Shown: piece by piece, positions 1 to 8,498 of the stretch
Position numbering within the stretch: the stretch's first letter is position 1
How the letters are laid out: each line of letters begins with the position of its first letter
NCBI GenBank assembly: GCA_964578885.1
Contig: CAZOEO010000013.1
Span: forward strand, 1 to 64,000
Direction of reading: 5' to 3'
Source of the DNA: CAZRHR01 sp964578885
GTDB taxonomy: Bacteria > Bacteroidota > Bacteroidia > CAIKAF01
Length of the DNA: 64,000 bases
The notes under the pieces: generated by a model
Told to the model about the DNA's origin: nothing
The model's input: only the letters and a program-made list of their open reading frames with translations
Database searches by the model: none
Made by a program: the position numbers and the translations under genes

Positions 1-54
1 AACGGGGGGTCAGTTTAAAACGGAATGGGGGGTCAGTTTGAAGCGGAATTCTCA
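1..54. mobile_element. End of an IS21-family-like insertion sequence
   Basis: Two 23-bp tandem copies (4-26 and 27-49) share the pattern of six G, TCAGTTT, a short variable part and CGGAAT. Read on the minus strand from 54 the sequence begins TGAGAATTCCGCTTCAAACT, with a 5'-TG followed by tandem subterminal repeats. Multiple terminal repeats and TG/CA ends are known for IS21-family elements. The transposase genes (istA/istB) would lie to the left of the window, so the assignment rests on the terminus alone. The exact boundary at 54 is an inference from the CA dinucleotide at 53-54. Confidence 0.6.
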
Positions 55-1476
55 TATATTTATGATGGTCAGGAAAGGATAGGCAACAGCATATATTCAA
101 ATGGCGCAACAAGAGCCAAATGGAAAACAATTGAAATTATGTCTGGTGAATATACAAATGGCAATCTAAATGGCAATATAGTTTATTATGTGAATGATAA
201 ATTGGTGATTTCAATTAAATATAACAATGGAGTACTAGAAGATCAGATAATTAAAACAAAAGAAGTCGCCTCTAAAAAGCTAAACATTGTAATTAATCCA
301 TATTATAAATTTAATAATAATATTCTTACTGAAGCTTTGTTTTTGCAAGATGAATTGCCAAATCTATTCTATTCCGATGGGAGAAACGGTTACTTTTTGA
401 AATATACATATAAGCCTTATTGTTATAACGAATTTTCTTTTCTAACAAAAGAAGAAATAGAAATGAATCAATCTTCATCATTGATTAATCTTAATACAAA
501 TAATTTGGCAATCGAATATATGCCATTTAAATACAACAATGAAAATACAATGGTTATTGAAGGCAATTATAGATTATTTAAACCCAGTTCAATACTTTTA
601 GATACAACATTTTTGTGGGCATCATACCATTTTAAAAATAATAAAAGAGAAGGATTAGCTGTGATTTGGGATGCTTCAAAAAATGGGAAAACAGGAGTCG
701 CTCCGTTCATTAAAATGAACTTCTTTAATGACAAACTACATGGCTACTCAGAAATGTTTTATCCTGATGGAAAATTAGCAGTTAGTGCTGAATTTAAATA
801 TGGTTATCCCGATGGTGAAGTTATTGCATACAATTATCCGCCAAACCATTACCCATTTGAACCAAATTACCACATTAATGCACGGGTACATTCAGGAGGG
901 CTCCTTTCAATTCATCAAATAGGTGATTTTTCTGAATCACTTTATGATAATATTGAAACTATCAAAAAATATGGAGGGACGATTGAAGAACCAAAGCAAT
1001 ATGAACTATATGCCAAGGTTAGATATAAAGTTGACTCAATGGCTACTAATGGTAAATGGTTCAAGGCTTCTGTACCTGCGGAAGATTTTTACCAATATTG
1101 CAATGGAAAGCCTGTAACCCAATATTTTATAAATAAAGAAAAATCTTGGATTCCATCAGAATTATTTTTCTTCGACTCTAAGGGTGCTGTTGTTTATTCC
1201 TTATCTAAAGCAAAAGGGGAGGTTGTTAAGAAAGCAATAGAATTAGAAGTTGAGAATCAAAGATACTTGAACACTGAAGTTAAATGTGCTGCATGTAACA
1301 ACATAGTTTTAATAAAAGATGCCAAAGAAAACTGGGGCGGCTGTAACTGCTTTGAAAACAATGGCGGGCGTATTGAAGTATATGGTACCGTTAGAACTTA
1401 TTTCTGTTCAATGCAATGTAGGGTGATATATGAAAAAGATTGCTGTAATAGAAATGGTTATTTTTACGAAAGATAA
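25..1476 (+). CDS. MORN-type repeat protein with C-terminal cysteine cluster, 5'-truncated by IS end
   Basis: The reading frame is open through the IS terminus: its first ATG (25) and about ten codons lie in the element's repeats, so the native start is probably lost and residues 1-10 are not native. The body shows MORN/YwqK-like repeats (G-x-x-x-N-G-x-x-x-G around residues 40-70, and HGYSEMFYPDGKL plus YPDGEV around 240-275), usually beta-hairpin repeats of unknown binding role. The last 65 residues hold a cysteine cluster (CAAC, CNC, FCSMQC, CC) that looks like a zinc ribbon or treble clef. No signal peptide is visible, perhaps because it was removed. Codon use is AT-rich, unlike most of the window. 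It may be a pseudogene fragment or a gene expressed from a promoter in the IS. Function unknown. Confidence 0.55.
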   Translation: MGGQFEAEFSYIYDGQERIGNSIYSNGATRAKWKTIEIMSGEYTNGNLNGNIVYYVNDKLVISIKYNNGVLEDQIIKTKEVASKKLNIVINPYYKFNNNILTEALFLQDELPNLFYSDGRNGYFLKYTYKPYCYNEFSFLTKEEIEMNQSSSLINLNTNNLAIEYMPFKYNNENTMVIEGNYRLFKPSSILLDTTFLWASYHFKNNKREGLAVIWDASKNGKTGVAPFIKMNFFNDKLHGYSEMFYPDGKLAVSAEFKYGYPDGEVIAYNYPPNHYPFEPNYHINARVHSGGLLSIHQIGDFSESLYDNIETIKKYGGTIEEPKQYELYAKVRYKVDSMATNGKWFKASVPAEDFYQYCNGKPVTQYFINKEKSWIPSELFFFDSKGAVVYSLSKAKGEVVKKAIELEVENQRYLNTEVKCAACNNIVLIKDAKENWGGCNCFENNGGRIEVYGTVRTYFCSMQCRVIYEKDCCNRNGYFYER

Positions 1477-1545
1477 AATATGACTCAAGCAGAAATTATT
1501 AATGCTTTCGCTGTTGTTTATTGATCAGCAATCCTATAACTAAGT

Positions 1546-1572
1546 TGAACCGACTTCCTCCGCGTTCTCTGC
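1546..1572. repeat. 27-bp dispersed repeat, copy 1
   Basis: The 27-bp segment beginning TGAACCGACTTCCTCC and ending GCGTTCTCTGC recurs at 1683-1709 with one difference (T to C). Both lie in the gene-free stretch 1477-1737. Confidence 0.6.
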
Positions 1573-1643
1573 ACAAAACCATGATTCTCTTAAATAATAT
1601 ACACCTCTGTGTCCTCTGCGTTATCAAACCAGTTTTTCCTTTT

Positions 1644-1683
1644 ACCGCAAAGTGCGCAAAGGTCTCGCAAAGTGTGCAAAGAT
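1644..1683. repeat. GCAAAG-type short repeat array
   Basis: Contains ACCGCAAAG, GCGCAAAG, TCGCAAAG and TGTGCAAAG in succession. Together with CCTCTGTGTCCTCTGCG at 1604-1620 it resembles the dispersed 'ctttgcg / ctctgcg' intergenic sequences seen in many bacterial genomes. The function is unknown. The rest of 1477-1737 holds no credible gene. Confidence 0.5.
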
Positions 1684-1709
1684 GAACCGACTTCCCCCGC
1701 GTTCTCTGC
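1683..1709. repeat. 27-bp dispersed repeat, copy 2
   Basis: Second copy of the 27-bp sequence at 1546-1572, 137 bp away in direct orientation, differing at one base. It ends about 30 bp from the 3' end of the XRE regulator gene. Confidence 0.6.
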
Positions 1710-1737
1710 TTTAAAAATACTGACCACTAGGTATCTT

Positions 1738-2094
1738 CTACGTATTATTTTCCCCTGAAATCTTTTTCAAGCGCTCAACCTCTTTTTCAAGTAATGCAAT
1801 ATACTTATCCTTATAAGTGTCGGTGGTATTGTGTTGTTCTGTCACCGACACCCCATTGATTACTTGGTTATGCGAAAGATTAAAGACTTGGGTAGCGTCG
1901 AAATTAAGGATTTGCGGGACGGAGACTTGAAGAATTTCCGCGATTTTAAAGAGTTTACTTACAGAGATATCCACTTCTCCCCGTTCTAATTTTGCGTATC
2001 CGGACAGGCTAAGTTGCAAGGCATCGGCAACTTGTTCGCGGGTCATTTTTTTCAGTTCGCGATAGTGCTTGATGTTTTCAGCGACGTTCTGCAT
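1738..2094 (-). CDS. XRE-family helix-turn-helix transcriptional regulator
   Basis: A 118-residue cytoplasmic DNA-binding protein. Residues about 6-60 form a Cro/C1-type HTH (TREQVADALQLSLSGYAKLE is the helix-turn-helix core). A polar linker follows, then a C-terminal coiled coil (about 93-112, LLEKEVERLKK), which suggests dimerisation or a partner contact. It lacks the peptidase or cupin domain of longer XRE regulators. It lies in the AT-rich left region, divergent from the adhesin gene with about 310 bp between them, so control of itself and possibly of the adhesin is an inference from position only. Similar small XRE proteins occur in accessory DNA of many Bacteroidota. Confidence 0.85.
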   Translation of the reverse strand: MQNVAENIKHYRELKKMTREQVADALQLSLSGYAKLERGEVDISVSKLFKIAEILQVSVPQILNFDATQVFNLSHNQVINGVSVTEQHNTTDTYKDKYIALLEKEVERLKKISGENNT

Positions 2095-2404
2095 GGGATG
2101 AGAGGATATGTGCTAGCAAAGTAGGGATTTCTTGGGAGATTGGGAAGAGGGGGGAGGAATTTTATTTTGAATATTCTTTGAATGATATTTTTTGCCCAAA
2201 GTATTTTAAAGGCTATTTTAAATTGATTTAGATAAAAATGTCCGTAAAAAGAATAATTAAGCTCTTTTTGTGGCTATTTTATTTGTTTTTTGATTATACT
2301 TTTACTTTCAAAATATTGCTAATTGGGGGCCGAAAATGTCCTTTTTTTAGTATGCATGAATATTGAATGTTAGTGATAATCTAATTGATTTGATTTTTTT
2401 CTCA

Positions 2405-5095
2405 ATGAAAGCCCTATTTTTTTTCTTCACATTTCCTTTAATAATAAGTTCGGCAGTCGGCCGAAGTCAACTTACTATTTTGCAGCAACCATCGAATTCT
2501 GTTGTCTGCGTTGGTAGTTCTGTTCAATTTATCGTCTCAACATCTGGAAATGTTTCCGCCTACCAATGGGAAGTATCAACAGATAATGGAACTTCTTGGA
2601 CCCCAATCACGGCGTCTGGTGTTAATCCTTTTTATTCAGGCTGGTCAACAAACAGTCTTAGTGTATCTAATGTGTCTGCTAATAATAATGGTTATCGTTT
2701 CAGGTGTAATGTCATTGGTGGTTCAACCCAAATTACCCAAACATTCACTAGTCCTGGACCTGGCAATTGGACCTGTCCCCAAGGCGTTGCTTCAGTTACT
2801 GTGCAATGTTGGGGTGGCGGAGGTGCTGGTGGGGGTCAAAATCCTGCAAATTATAATTTTGGTGGTGGTGGTGGTGGTGGTGGTGCTTTCGCTTCCTCAA
2901 ACTTGAATTTAGTTCCTGGTACAACATACAATTATTCAATTGGTAGTGGGGGGGGAGGGTCATTTAATACTGGACAAAATGGAAATGATACCTATTGGTC
3001 TATTAATGTTGTTTTAGCAAAAGGTGGTGCTGGTGGAGAAAAAGCTACCCCATCATCATTAAATTGGGGTGGTGCTGGTGGGCTTGGAGGCCAAGCTAAT
3101 CAATCAATTGGTTCAATTAAATTTTCTGGTGGAAATGGTTTTAAGGGGCAAGGAACTGGTTTAACACCTTACAGTGGTGGTGGTGGTGGTGGTGCAGGTA
3201 CTAATAGTGATGGAAGTCATGGTTATTATGCTGGTGGAAATGGCGGGGGGGCATTGGGTGGGAAAGGTGGTGATGGACATTTTGGTTGTAATGGATGTGC
3301 TGGCTGTCATACTGGGGGAAATGGTTTAAGTTTTGGTGGTGGTGGTGGTGGTGCAAGAGAAAATGGTTCTTGTGGTGGGACAGGTGGAAATGGGGCAAAT
3401 GGGGCTTTAAGATTAATTTATAATGCACCTCAAACAACATATTCAAATCACGCAATTCTGACAGTTAACCCCAATCCTCAGGTAACCATATCAAATGTGA
3501 GCCCGACAACGTTTTGCTCTGGGGGTAGTGTCCAACTGGTTTCTATGGGCGCCACAAACTATCTATGGAACACCAACCAAAACGGAAACTCCATTTCAGC
3601 CAGCCAAACCGGAACCTATAGCGTCATTGGAACAGATGCCAATGGATGCTCAGACACATCCAATGCCATTCAAGTAACGGTTAACCCAAATCCACAGGTA
3701 ACCATTTCAAGCAATGGTTCAACCTCCTTCTGTCAAGGCAATAGTGTTATTCTACAGGCAAGTGGGGCCTCAAACTATCAATGGAACACCAACCAAAGCG
3801 GAAACGCCATTTCAGCCAGTCAAACCGGAACCTACAGCGTCATTGGAACAGATGCCAACGGATGCTCAAACACTTCCAATGCCATTCAAGTAACGGTTAA
3901 TCCAAATCCACAAGTAACCATTTCAAGCAATGGTTCAACCAACCTTTGTCAAGGCAATAGTATTATTCTACAGGCAAGTGGGGCAACAAACTATCTATGG
4001 AACACCAACCAAAGCGGAAACGCCATTTCAGCCAGCCAATCCGGAACCTACAGCGTCATTGGAACAGATGCCAACGGATGCTCAAACGCTTCCAATGCCA
4101 TTCAGGTGGTGGTTAATCCAAATCCACAGGTAACCATTTCAAGCAATGGTTCAACCTCTTTCTGTCAAGGCAATAGTGTTATTCTACAGGCAAGTGGGGC
4201 CTCAAACTATCTATGGAACACCAACCAAAGTGGAAACTCCATTTCAGCCAGCCAAACCGGAACCTACAGCGTCATTGGAACAGATGCCAATGGATGCTCA
4301 GACACATCCAATGCCATTCAGGTAACGGTTAATTCTTTACCTCAATTGAGCATTAATATCCTAGGCGAAGAAACAATTTGTGAAGGAGACAGCACTTTAA
4401 TTGTTGGAACAACGAACATTAGCCATCAATGGTCTAATGGAGAAACAACAGACTCCATCTGGGTGAATTCATCAGGAACATATTCCTACACAGGTACTGA
4501 TTCTAACGGCTGTTCGTCTGTCTCTAATGCTGTCAATATTACGGTTGTTAATTTACCCATTATTAATTCTCAGCCTCAAAACCTTCAACTTCAATCGAAT
4601 CAAACGGCTAATTTTTCGGTTTTAACCCAAAATCCAACAGATACCTACCAATGGCAATCTGATGTGGGTTTCGGATTTCAAAACCTTAATAATGTCGGAC
4701 AATACAGCGGTGTAACCACCAATACCCTCACTGTTTCCAGTGTAAGTCTTTCAAACAACAACCAGCCCTTTCGGTGTATCATTACATCCGGCTCGTGCTC
4801 GGATACTTCACAAGTTGCTATCCTCACAGTGAATAACAACATGGATACAGAAAACTGGTCCAATGCAGGTCTCGTGGTTTATCCCAATCCAGCCCAAGAT
4901 CACATGGTGATTAAGGTGAATCCTTCATGGATTGGCTCTTCCTACTCCATCATGGATGCGGCAGGAAGGACTTTACTCCATGGTCAGCTTAACGCTTTGG
5001 AAGAAACCATTTCCTTGAAAACATTTTCACCCGGCATGTACTTGATAAAAGTGGGGGATAAATTCCAACAATATCTAAGGGTTATTAAGGAATAA
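2405..5095 (+). CDS. Large secreted adhesin-like protein, glycine-rich, with Ig-like repeats and T9SS sorting domain
   Basis: The start at 2405 is preferred over the upstream ATG at 2363 because it begins a signal peptide (MKALFFFFTFPLIISSAVG). From this start the protein is about 896 residues: an Ig-like domain (about 25-110); a glycine-rich domain opening with W-T-C-P-x-G-V-x-S-V-T-V-x-C-W-G-G-G-G and rich in GGGG runs (about 120-340); four 72-residue repeats (about 355-642), each with a C...C pair and a GTYSVIGTDANGCS-type strand; one divergent repeat; another Ig-like domain; and a C-terminal T9SS type A sorting domain (YPNPAQDHMVIKV to YLIKVGDKFQQYLRV). Such proteins are exported by T9SS and anchored at or released from the cell surface, usually for adhesion. 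The near-identical repeats suggest recent amplification. The ligand is unknown. Confidence 0.85.
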   Translation: MKALFFFFTFPLIISSAVGRSQLTILQQPSNSVVCVGSSVQFIVSTSGNVSAYQWEVSTDNGTSWTPITASGVNPFYSGWSTNSLSVSNVSANNNGYRFRCNVIGGSTQITQTFTSPGPGNWTCPQGVASVTVQCWGGGGAGGGQNPANYNFGGGGGGGGAFASSNLNLVPGTTYNYSIGSGGGGSFNTGQNGNDTYWSINVVLAKGGAGGEKATPSSLNWGGAGGLGGQANQSIGSIKFSGGNGFKGQGTGLTPYSGGGGGGAGTNSDGSHGYYAGGNGGGALGGKGGDGHFGCNGCAGCHTGGNGLSFGGGGGGARENGSCGGTGGNGANGALRLIYNAPQTTYSNHAILTVNPNPQVTISNVSPTTFCSGGSVQLVSMGATNYLWNTNQNGNSISASQTGTYSVIGTDANGCSDTSNAIQVTVNPNPQVTISSNGSTSFCQGNSVILQASGASNYQWNTNQSGNAISASQTGTYSVIGTDANGCSNTSNAIQVTVNPNPQVTISSNGSTNLCQGNSIILQASGATNYLWNTNQSGNAISASQSGTYSVIGTDANGCSNASNAIQVVVNPNPQVTISSNGSTSFCQGNSVILQASGASNYLWNTNQSGNSISASQTGTYSVIGTDANGCSDTSNAIQVTVNSLPQLSINILGEETICEGDSTLIVGTTNISHQWSNGETTDSIWVNSSGTYSYTGTDSNGCSSVSNAVNITVVNLPIINSQPQNLQLQSNQTANFSVLTQNPTDTYQWQSDVGFGFQNLNNVGQYSGVTTNTLTVSSVSLSNNNQPFRCIITSGSCSDTSQVAILTVNNNMDTENWSNAGLVVYPNPAQDHMVIKVNPSWIGSSYSIMDAAGRTLLHGQLNALEETISLKTFSPGMYLIKVGDKFQQYLRVIKE
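3467..4330 (+). repeat. Four tandem 216-bp coding repeats
   Basis: Unit starts lie at 3467, 3683, 3899 and 4115, each exactly 216 bp (72 codons) apart; the array ends at 4330. Units 2-4 are nearly identical at DNA level and unit 1 is more divergent at its 5' end. All are inside the adhesin gene and in frame, so copy-number change would keep the frame. Confidence 0.9.
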
Positions 5096-5243
5096 TAGGC
5101 GGACAAAGTTGCTATTTAATCCTCTTGGTTGCAACTAGGATTGTATCAAGATGATGTTACAGCATCCTAGCCAAAGGCACAACGGGTAACCCCTCCGGAA
5201 AAGGGCGCGATAATAATCCGCCCGCAACCAAAAAATGACAACT

Positions 5244-5266
5244 GGGGAGGGAAACCTCCCCTTTTT
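5244..5266 (+). terminator. Rho-independent terminator after the adhesin gene
   Basis: A perfect 7-bp stem GGGGAGG/CCTCCCC closes on a GAAA loop and is followed by five T. It lies between the adhesin and the convergent UbiA-like gene. The rest of 5096-5324 shows no gene. Confidence 0.85.
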
Positions 5267-5324
5267 ATTTCTTACCACAAAACATAAAAAAATACGCCAT
5301 CCCTTTCTTCCACCTATACCGCCC

Positions 5325-6149
5325 TCACACCAACACCGGCCATAAAAACACGCAAAACAACAAATCGGTCCACCGACGGTAACCCTCGTCTTTTTTAAAC
5401 CAATTTGGAAATAAAAATAACATCATTGCTCCTGCCAAAAATAGCAAGATACCTCCGCAAAACACTGGCCGAAACCAACCCAGCCACCCGCCTGTCAGGG
5501 TTAGCAAGAACACCATGAGTTCAATTAACCAGAACAATATCCCACTCCACGACCCGGAAAGCCAGCCTCCTGCTTGTTGTTCATCTGATGGCACAGGCTC
5601 ACGCTTTTCGTACATGGAAATCAATAATAAATTCAAACAAGCTAAACCAAAGGCAACGATACCCGCTGGAAGCATGTCCAATGATAATAACTCTGCTTTT
5701 TGACCTAATGGCAGGGTAAGCACGCCTGCCGTAAATCCTAACGCAATAATCAATTCTTTCGACATGAAAGTCATGCGAAAATGGCGCGATAAAAAATACA
5801 TCAGGTAATAATTTCCTAAAATAAATAGTGAAATACCTGCCGTGAGCCATTCATAAAAATCGAGATACCATAAGGCCAAACCTAAACATAAAGGAATTAA
5901 TGCGTAAAACAGAAGTTTAAATGCACCATGGTATCGCTGGTGAAACGCATGTCGCTCAAAAGAAACAGCCTGAGGACCAAATAAATGATCGAACGTATAA
6001 ATCAACCAAACAAACAGCCCCAACACCACATAGGGCAACGGCTCCGGAATTTGTCCCGCCTCCTTGGCAATGGCCACAGACAGTAAAGCCGCACCAGCTG
6101 CTACGTCTATACTCAGCCAATTAATCCATTTGGGAAGCCCCGTTATCAT
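5325..6149 (-). CDS. UbiA-like polytopic membrane protein
   Basis: A 274-residue, strongly hydrophobic protein with roughly eight membrane segments. The motif Y-T-F-D-H-L-F-G at residues 51-58 resembles the first Asp-containing region of UbiA-type prenyltransferases and UbiA-like hypothetical proteins of Bacteroidota, but the second canonical DxxxD motif is not obvious, so prenyltransferase activity should not be assumed. It is the last gene of a minus-strand run, 15 bp after glyS, and may be co-transcribed with it. Alternative: a structural or transport membrane protein of unknown role. Confidence 0.55.
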   Translation of the reverse strand: MITGLPKWINWLSIDVAAGAALLSVAIAKEAGQIPEPLPYVVLGLFVWLIYTFDHLFGPQAVSFERHAFHQRYHGAFKLLFYALIPLCLGLALWYLDFYEWLTAGISLFILGNYYLMYFLSRHFRMTFMSKELIIALGFTAGVLTLPLGQKAELLSLDMLPAGIVAFGLACLNLLLISMYEKREPVPSDEQQAGGWLSGSWSGILFWLIELMVFLLTLTGGWLGWFRPVFCGGILLFLAGAMMLFLFPNWFKKDEGYRRWTDLLFCVFLWPVLV

Positions 6150-6164
6150 TTAGCCAATATACAC

Positions 6165-7706
6165 TTATTGTGCATGAAGCAGGCTGCGAAGACTCGTTTT
6201 TTCTTCCAACACTTTTGCTAATTGTGCAATCGGAATCCGTGTTTGTACCATGGTGTCGCGCTCCCGCAAAGTGACTTGCTGGTCTTCTAAGGTTTGGTGG
6301 TCTACCGTAATGCAATAGGGTGTTCCAATGGCATCTTGCCTTCTGTAACGACGTCCAATGGCATCTTTATCGTCATATTGAAGGGCAAAATCGAATTTTA
6401 AAGCCTGCACAATGTCTTTGGCTTTTTCGGGCAATCCGTCTTTTTTCACCAAAGGAAGCACGGCTAACTTAATGGGCGCCAGGGCCGCAGGAATTTTCAA
6501 CAAAGTACGGGTAGAACCATCTTCAAGTACTTCTTCTTGGTACGCCGCAGACAACACCGCCAAAAACATGCGGTCCAAACCAATGGCGGTTTCCACCACG
6601 TAAGGCACATAACTTTGGTTCAATTCTGGATCGAAATACTGTTGCTTGCGGCCACTGAACTTCTCATGCGCACCCAAGTCGAAATCGGTACGGGAATGTA
6701 TTCCCTCCAATTCTTTGAATCCCATGGGAAACTGAAACTCTATGTCGCAAGCGGCGTTGGCGTAGTGGGCCAATTTGATGTGGTCATGAAAACGGTAGTA
6801 GTTGGCTCCCATGCCCAACGCTTCGTGCCAGCGCATTCTGGCTTCTTTCCAATACTGATACCATTCCATTTCGGTGCCGGGACGCACAAAAAACTGCATT
6901 TCCATTTGTTCAAATTCCCGCATCCGGAAAATAAACTGCCTGGCAATGATTTCGTTCCGAAAAGCTTTTCCGGTTTGGGCAATGCCGAAGGGAATTTTCA
7001 TTCGTGCGGATTTCTGCACATTTAAAAAATTCACATACGAACCCTGGGCGGTTTCCGGGCGAAGGTAAATGGTGGCAGCTTCTCCGCTGACCGAACCTAA
7101 TTCAGTGGAAAACATCAGATTGAACTGGCGCACGTCGGTCCAGTTGCGTGAACCACTGATGGGATCTGCAATCTCTAAATCTAAAATCAGCTGTTTCAGG
7201 GCGGCCAAATCATTGCTTTCCAAAGCCGTTCTCATGCGGTCTTCGACGGAAGCGATTTCTGCTAAATACCCTTGAACACGTGGGTTGGTCTGTTCGTAAA
7301 GATGGGCATCAAACGTATCTCCAAAACGCTTCGCAGCCTTTTCGATTTCCTTGCGGACCTTTTCGCGAATTTTTTCCATGTACTCTTCCAAAAGCACATC
7401 TGCACGATAGCGCTTTTTGGAGTCTTTGTTGTCAATCAAAGGATCATTGAAGGCATCTACGTGACCGGAAGCTTTCCAGGTGGTGGGATGCATGAAAATG
7501 GCGGTGTCCAAACCCACGATGTTTTCATGTAGACGCACCATCGATTGCCACCAGTATTCACGAATATTTTTTTTCAGCTCAATGCCATAAGGCCCGTAAT
7601 CATACGTGGCGCTTAATCCATCGTAAATTTCCGAAGAGGGAAATATAAATCCATACTCTTTGGTATGTGCGATGAGGGCTTTTAAAAGGTCGTCCGGTTG
7701 AGCCAT
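6165..7706 (-). CDS. glyS: Glycine--tRNA ligase, single-chain (eukaryote/archaea-like) type
   Basis: Class II aminoacyl-tRNA synthetase that charges tRNA-Gly. The start at 7706 gives 513 residues and begins MAQPDDLLKALIAHTKEYGF. An in-frame TTG at 7724 overlaps the promoter box and is less likely. Recognisable segments are FPSSEIYDGLSATYDYGPYG near the N terminus, the motif 2 region RPETAQGSY...FGIAQTGKAFRNEI, the REFEQMEMQFF strand, and a C-terminal anticodon-binding domain (about 405-505). This is the homodimeric form, not the alpha2beta2 GlyQ/GlyS of E. coli. It follows the CvpA-like gene by 47 bp and has its own TAnnTTTG-type box at 7722-7729. Confidence 0.95.
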   Translation of the reverse strand: MAQPDDLLKALIAHTKEYGFIFPSSEIYDGLSATYDYGPYGIELKKNIREYWWQSMVRLHENIVGLDTAIFMHPTTWKASGHVDAFNDPLIDNKDSKKRYRADVLLEEYMEKIREKVRKEIEKAAKRFGDTFDAHLYEQTNPRVQGYLAEIASVEDRMRTALESNDLAALKQLILDLEIADPISGSRNWTDVRQFNLMFSTELGSVSGEAATIYLRPETAQGSYVNFLNVQKSARMKIPFGIAQTGKAFRNEIIARQFIFRMREFEQMEMQFFVRPGTEMEWYQYWKEARMRWHEALGMGANYYRFHDHIKLAHYANAACDIEFQFPMGFKELEGIHSRTDFDLGAHEKFSGRKQQYFDPELNQSYVPYVVETAIGLDRMFLAVLSAAYQEEVLEDGSTRTLLKIPAALAPIKLAVLPLVKKDGLPEKAKDIVQALKFDFALQYDDKDAIGRRYRRQDAIGTPYCITVDHQTLEDQQVTLRERDTMVQTRIPIAQLAKVLEEKTSLRSLLHAQ

Positions 7707-7721
7707 GTCTTCAAATTTGTG

Positions 7722-7729
7722 CAAACGTA
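7722..7729 (-). promoter_or_regulatory. Putative -7 box for glyS
   Basis: Minus-strand TACGTTTG matches TAnnTTTG and ends 15 nt upstream of the glyS ATG at 7706. It would give a short leader. Confidence 0.45.
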
Positions 7730-7753
7730 CAAACTTTCCTGCGGATGGAGGGT

Positions 7754-8254
7754 TTAGGGAAGCAGGCCTGGAAGGAAGTTTTCTAATAATCTTCCCAGCA
7801 GGTATTTTCCAATTCCATAGAAAACGGAAAAAACGGGACTTTGTGCTTTCATTTCAGCCGAAACCCATGGCTCGTCCGTGGGATAATGGGCAGAAAAAAG
7901 GCAAAGGGGCATTAAAGCCAGCACAGCAATCACTAAACCCGTTAATCCGCCCAAAGACTGGTTTAACCAGTTGACCATCATCACACGAAAAATTTTTCGA
8001 CTTAAACTGGCTAAAATACCGGCAACGACGAGCAGTGGAATCCAGGTGAGAAATAGGGCAATGGTGCCGGTTTGAGAATCCGTGAGCCCAATGGTTGCAA
8101 TTTTTCCTTCCGTCCAAATGTACACGTCCGGGTACACCACATATCCTAAGCCAAGGCAAACCAAATAGACCAACATTCCGGCCAATCCGGTAAAATATCC
8201 AATGCCAGTTCCAATGGCGCAGCAAATGAGTAAAGCGATATCAAGGTTGCTCAT
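7754..8254 (-). CDS. CvpA family membrane protein
   Basis: A 166-residue inner-membrane protein with about four transmembrane segments, beginning MSNLDIALLICCAIGTGIGYFTGL. The pattern N-x-x-D-I-A-L-L-I...G...G-Y-x-x-G is typical of the N terminus of CvpA (colicin V production) proteins. The molecular role of this family is unsettled; in other bacteria it affects envelope stress resistance and colicin V export. It is first in the run CvpA-glyS-UbiA-like, with its own TACATTTG box four bases before the ATG. Clear family match, function inferred only. Confidence 0.8.
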   Translation of the reverse strand: MSNLDIALLICCAIGTGIGYFTGLAGMLVYLVCLGLGYVVYPDVYIWTEGKIATIGLTDSQTGTIALFLTWIPLLVVAGILASLSRKIFRVMMVNWLNQSLGGLTGLVIAVLALMPLCLFSAHYPTDEPWVSAEMKAQSPVFSVFYGIGKYLLGRLLENFLPGLLP

Positions 8255-8258
8255 GGCG

Positions 8259-8266
8259 CAAATGTA
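8259..8266 (-). promoter_or_regulatory. Putative -7 box abutting the CvpA-like start
   Basis: Minus-strand TACATTTG, then CGCC, then the ATG at 8254. The 4-nt gap implies a leaderless or nearly leaderless transcript. Confidence 0.55.
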
Positions 8267-8498
8267 ATCATCTCACTCCCCGTAACGGAGATTGTCATAA
8301 AGGAAATGAAAAATACGCAAAACAGGATGCATAAATGATGTGGAAACGAACCCCTTCTGGAATCCATTTTTCAGGTATATATGGACTTTTTAATAGGCTC
8401 AAGGATACCCAATTCCGGTAGTTAATCATTTTTAAAAGTAGGATACCTCTCAGGTTTTCCTTGGTTTTATGCGTATTTTCAACCCGCCGAACTGGATT

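Noticed and set aside
1481..1525. 14-codon frame after the MORN gene
   Set aside because: Too short and without a promoter box or conserved motif.
3201..3455. Minus-strand frame rich in His (HHHHHH)
   Set aside because: It is the complement of the GGT/GGA glycine codons of the adhesin on the plus strand.
6412..7532. Several plus-strand frames inside glyS
   Set aside because: All lie inside the glycyl-tRNA synthetase gene on the opposite strand and lack their own motifs.
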